A DNA stretch of 64,000 nt from Rhynochetos jubatus. Its lineage: Eukaryota > Chordata > Aves > Eurypygiformes > Rhynochetidae. The stretch lies in contig CM050690.1 of assembly GCA_027574665.1 (NCBI GenBank), forward strand, positions 35,992,357 to 36,056,356, in the 5' to 3' direction. The notes beneath the pieces are model-generated. The model was not told the DNA's origin. It saw nothing but the letters and a program-made list of their open reading frames with translations, and did no database searches. Both the position numbers and the translations under genes were made by a program. Numbering within the stretch: position 1 is the first letter of the stretch; each line of letters opens with the position of its first letter. Of this stretch, positions 61,621 to 64,000 are shown piece after piece.

Positions 61621-63600
61621 CATTGCAGTAAAGGCCACATTACAGTGAAACTCTACTGGTGACCTGTTTATGGCATAGTGCTGGAGATGATTGAAGAGTA
61701 GATTAGAAGGTGCTGAAATTGAGTTTATTCTTAACTGAACCCTAGTTTAATTCTGACTAGGTTTCAAAGTCGGTTATTTCCCAAGATTGTCTCTTTGCAA
61801 AGAAGTCCTAGTGATGTAATTTTTTGGTACTTAAAAAACCCAGCCTGCTCTGTTGCTGTGTCAAGATTCATGTAAACAGATGGAAACAATGTTGAATTCT
61901 CTCACTTGAAATCTTAATCACAGTATGTTTAAGTGAAATTAGAGTAGAACAGGGTTGATAGTACCTTATGAAATAATGCTAGTATTTTAAGTTTGTAAGT
62001 GTTCAGGATTATTTTAGTTGTTAGCAAGCCTCATTGTTAGACTTACTAGTATGGGAAAACAGTTCAGGAAATTAATCAGTTCAGTAGGTTTCAGAGAACT
62101 TTTTAGGATGATAATAGTATTCTGTGGCTAATGATAAATTGCACAGTGTTTAAGACTACTGTAATCTCAGGGGATTGGGTGAGTTGCTTTCACCTTTTCT
62201 TTATGTTCGTCAGACGTGAACAAATTAGCACAGATGATTAAATTACAAATTAAAGTTCTTTGAGGGTTGTTGGGTAAGCTTTGTGTTGGCACTGCTTATC
62301 TGGTAATACCTTGTACTTGTCAGACAATCCAAAGAGCTAACTAGCCTTTTTTGGGGTGTGATAACAAAACAAAATTGAGGTTAATTTGTGTTTTGGTGTA
62401 GGGTTGTGTCTAGGGTTTTTTTGTGTGCCCTCCCTTCCCCCAGCAGATGTTGGGATTTTTTTTTTCTGTTCAGTCTTTCTTTATTCCTCTTGAAGCTTTT
62501 TGATGTTTGTATAAACAGTCGGTCAAAGCAACTTACTTGTAAGGTGACCGGTCAGTTTATTGACAAGAACAGACACAATAGAAAACTGCATTAGGAGGCA
62601 AGCCGTTGGGATTTGCAGTAAATATATTACAGAACACAAGTGAATTGCCGATACTGCTTGTTGAGCAGTTTGCAAGGGCAATGGTAGTATGGATTTTTGA
62701 ATTAGAAGGGTAGGACTGTTCTTTCTCTGTGCTGGAACATCTAGTTGATGGCTGAGGATAAAATTGATTTAGAGAACAAAATGCTGCTGCTTCTATTTGT
62801 GCCATTTTAAAGGCTTCTATGGATTAGCAAGCAAAAAAACCCAAAAAGATAGCTTTCAGTTTTGGAGAAGGGGAGAAAGAATGGATATGCTTGTTCAGCT
62901 GCATCTTGATTTAAGTATGAACTCTACGAGGAAACCTGCTTTTTTTAGGTCAATAAAAAGAGAGGACATCTGAAACTACGTGTGTTTTATGATCTCCGTA
63001 AATCTGCCTATTTATGAAATCCCCACAATTTCTTGGGGGAAAATAATATAACATTCTCTTGTGGTGTTGCCACAACAGTTTCCATTTACAACATGTTTTT
63101 GGTGTTTTTTGATTTTTTTGGTGTTTTTTTTTGTTTGTTTGTTTTTGGTTTTTTTGTTGTTCTTATTTAAAAAAAAAAAAGCTAAAGTGTTTATCACTGT
63201 TCTTCATGTGTGAGTCTGGGTGTAAGGTCATTCTAAACTTACATTTTGGGTTATAAGGGCTTCCAGCCATTACTTTGCAGACTGCTGGTTGTCTGTGGCC
63301 TTGAATGATGGATGTAAATTGCCAGTTAAGCAAACACAATCTTTAATTAACAAGGCCTATGGGAAGCTCTTGGGTTGTTTCTTTAAACAGAAATATGAAC
63401 TGTAGAACCACAACATAAAAAGGACCTAGTGCCTCCCTGTGTCCAAGCAGGATTGGCTATACCAGTATCGTTCCTGACAGGGTGCTCATCCTACCTGTTA
63501 GCAAGGATTTAATGGTAGTGGTGACTCACGGGGTCTCTAGGTAGCAGAGTGTTTTTATATCCTTGCTGTTGAAGTGCTGCTTCAGTTACAGCTTGTCTTT
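61621..63600 (+). other. TLE1: TLE1 intron 4, middle part
   Basis: Unique AT-rich sequence and a T-rich GTTTGTTTGTTTTTGG-type tract at 63,096-63,180 ending in an A12 run. No exon was recognised. Confidence 0.65.
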
Positions 63601-63649
63601 TCTGTTGCAGCTTCAGCTCTTTACTGTGCATTTTCTTCACTGTGTATAA

Positions 63650-63975
63650 GGAAAGCAGATCATTCCCCTGTATTCCAGCACCATACCTCTACAGTCTCCT
63701 CATGTTCATTCTCTGAATGCTATTGCCCAGCTGAAGTACAGTGCCTGAAATAAGTGCTGTACTCCAAGGGAGGAAATGCCATGCTGAGTAGCATAGAAGG
63801 TTTATTTAGCATATGGTTTACTGTGGTGGCAGCCTTTTTTGCAACAGCGTGCTGTTGTCTTATGTTCAACTTCTGATCCGCTGTGACCAAGAGATTCCTT
63901 CCTGGCCCATTATTTCCTTTTCCTTTATGTTCATGTCTAGGCATGCTATGGTCCTTTATCCCTCTTTATCCCTGT
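63650..63975 (-). mobile_element. ancient CR1/L3-like LINE remnant
   Basis: Antisense blocks on the plus strand: GTGCCTGAAATAAGTGCTGTACTCCAAG, GGCAGCCTTTTTTGCAACAGCGTG, TGTTCAACTTCTGATCCGCTGTGACC, then a CCTTTATCC repeat. These match the order of the 'lacks suitable consensus' 3' half of old amniote CR1 elements (pool of GTTCAGCTTGTGGTCCACTGTGACC-type sequence). The right end is near the window edge. Confidence 0.5.
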
Positions 63976-64000
63976 CCTTTTTCCTTTGTAGTCCATTTTT

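Noticed and set aside
1-64000. Search for CRISPR arrays, bacterial operons, integrative elements or other microbial systems
   Set aside because: The window has spliced vertebrate exons, CR1 LINEs and microsatellites. No spaced direct-repeat arrays or ribosome-binding-site-led gene clusters were seen.
55150-64000. TLE1 exon 5 (expected to begin with a TEIAKRLN-like peptide)
   Set aside because: I looked for it in all plus-strand frames and did not see it, so it is presumed to lie beyond the window.

Overview
The window is a piece of a bird genome. Three things say so: several CR1 LINE copies with the avian-type 3' end (ending in variants of ATTCTATGATTCT), an LTR remnant of a kind common in birds, and the 5' end of the vertebrate Groucho-family corepressor gene TLE1. 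TLE1 lies on the Z chromosome in chicken, so Z linkage is likely here too, but that is inference. Almost all open reading frames in the window are chance frames in AT-rich DNA, shadows of CR1 copies, microsatellite translations, or open frames forced by GC-rich CpG-island sequence.

Layout. Positions 1-50,590 look like intergenic DNA upstream of TLE1, with no protein exon that I can support. This part holds five CR1 pieces (1131-2434 minus, about 4655-5800 plus, about 19,100-21,988 plus, about 15,539-15,615 minus, 31,449-31,762 minus). It also holds an ERV LTR remnant (about 15,820-16,042), a 317-bp TTCC/TCCC microsatellite (18,511-18,827), several homopolymer and low-complexity tracts, an ancient amniote SINE-like remnant (about 49,365-49,545), and repeat-free blocks that look like conserved regulatory elements. 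A CpG island covers about 50,590-53,600 and contains three inverted CCAAT boxes, a GC box, the presumed TLE1 leader with three upstream ORFs, and exons 1 and 2. TLE1 coding exons 1-4 (52,513-52,536; 53,266-53,366; 54,947-55,010; 55,105-55,149) join in frame to give the first 78 residues of the N-terminal Q (tetramerisation) domain. The rest of the window, 55,150-64,000, is the start of a large intron 4 with decayed ancient CR1/L3-like LINE pieces.

The most unusual signal is a 643-bp stretch of CR1 ORF2 that occurs twice in opposite orientation about 18 kb apart (1792-2434 and 19,953-20,595). It has only three differences by my hand comparison and shares the same frameshift, while the CR1 sequence downstream of it in the two copies is only roughly 75-80% alike. 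This points to a recent DNA-level copying event between two old dead elements, or to an assembly artefact. I found no CRISPR array, no new enzyme system, and no non-coding RNA gene that I could support.
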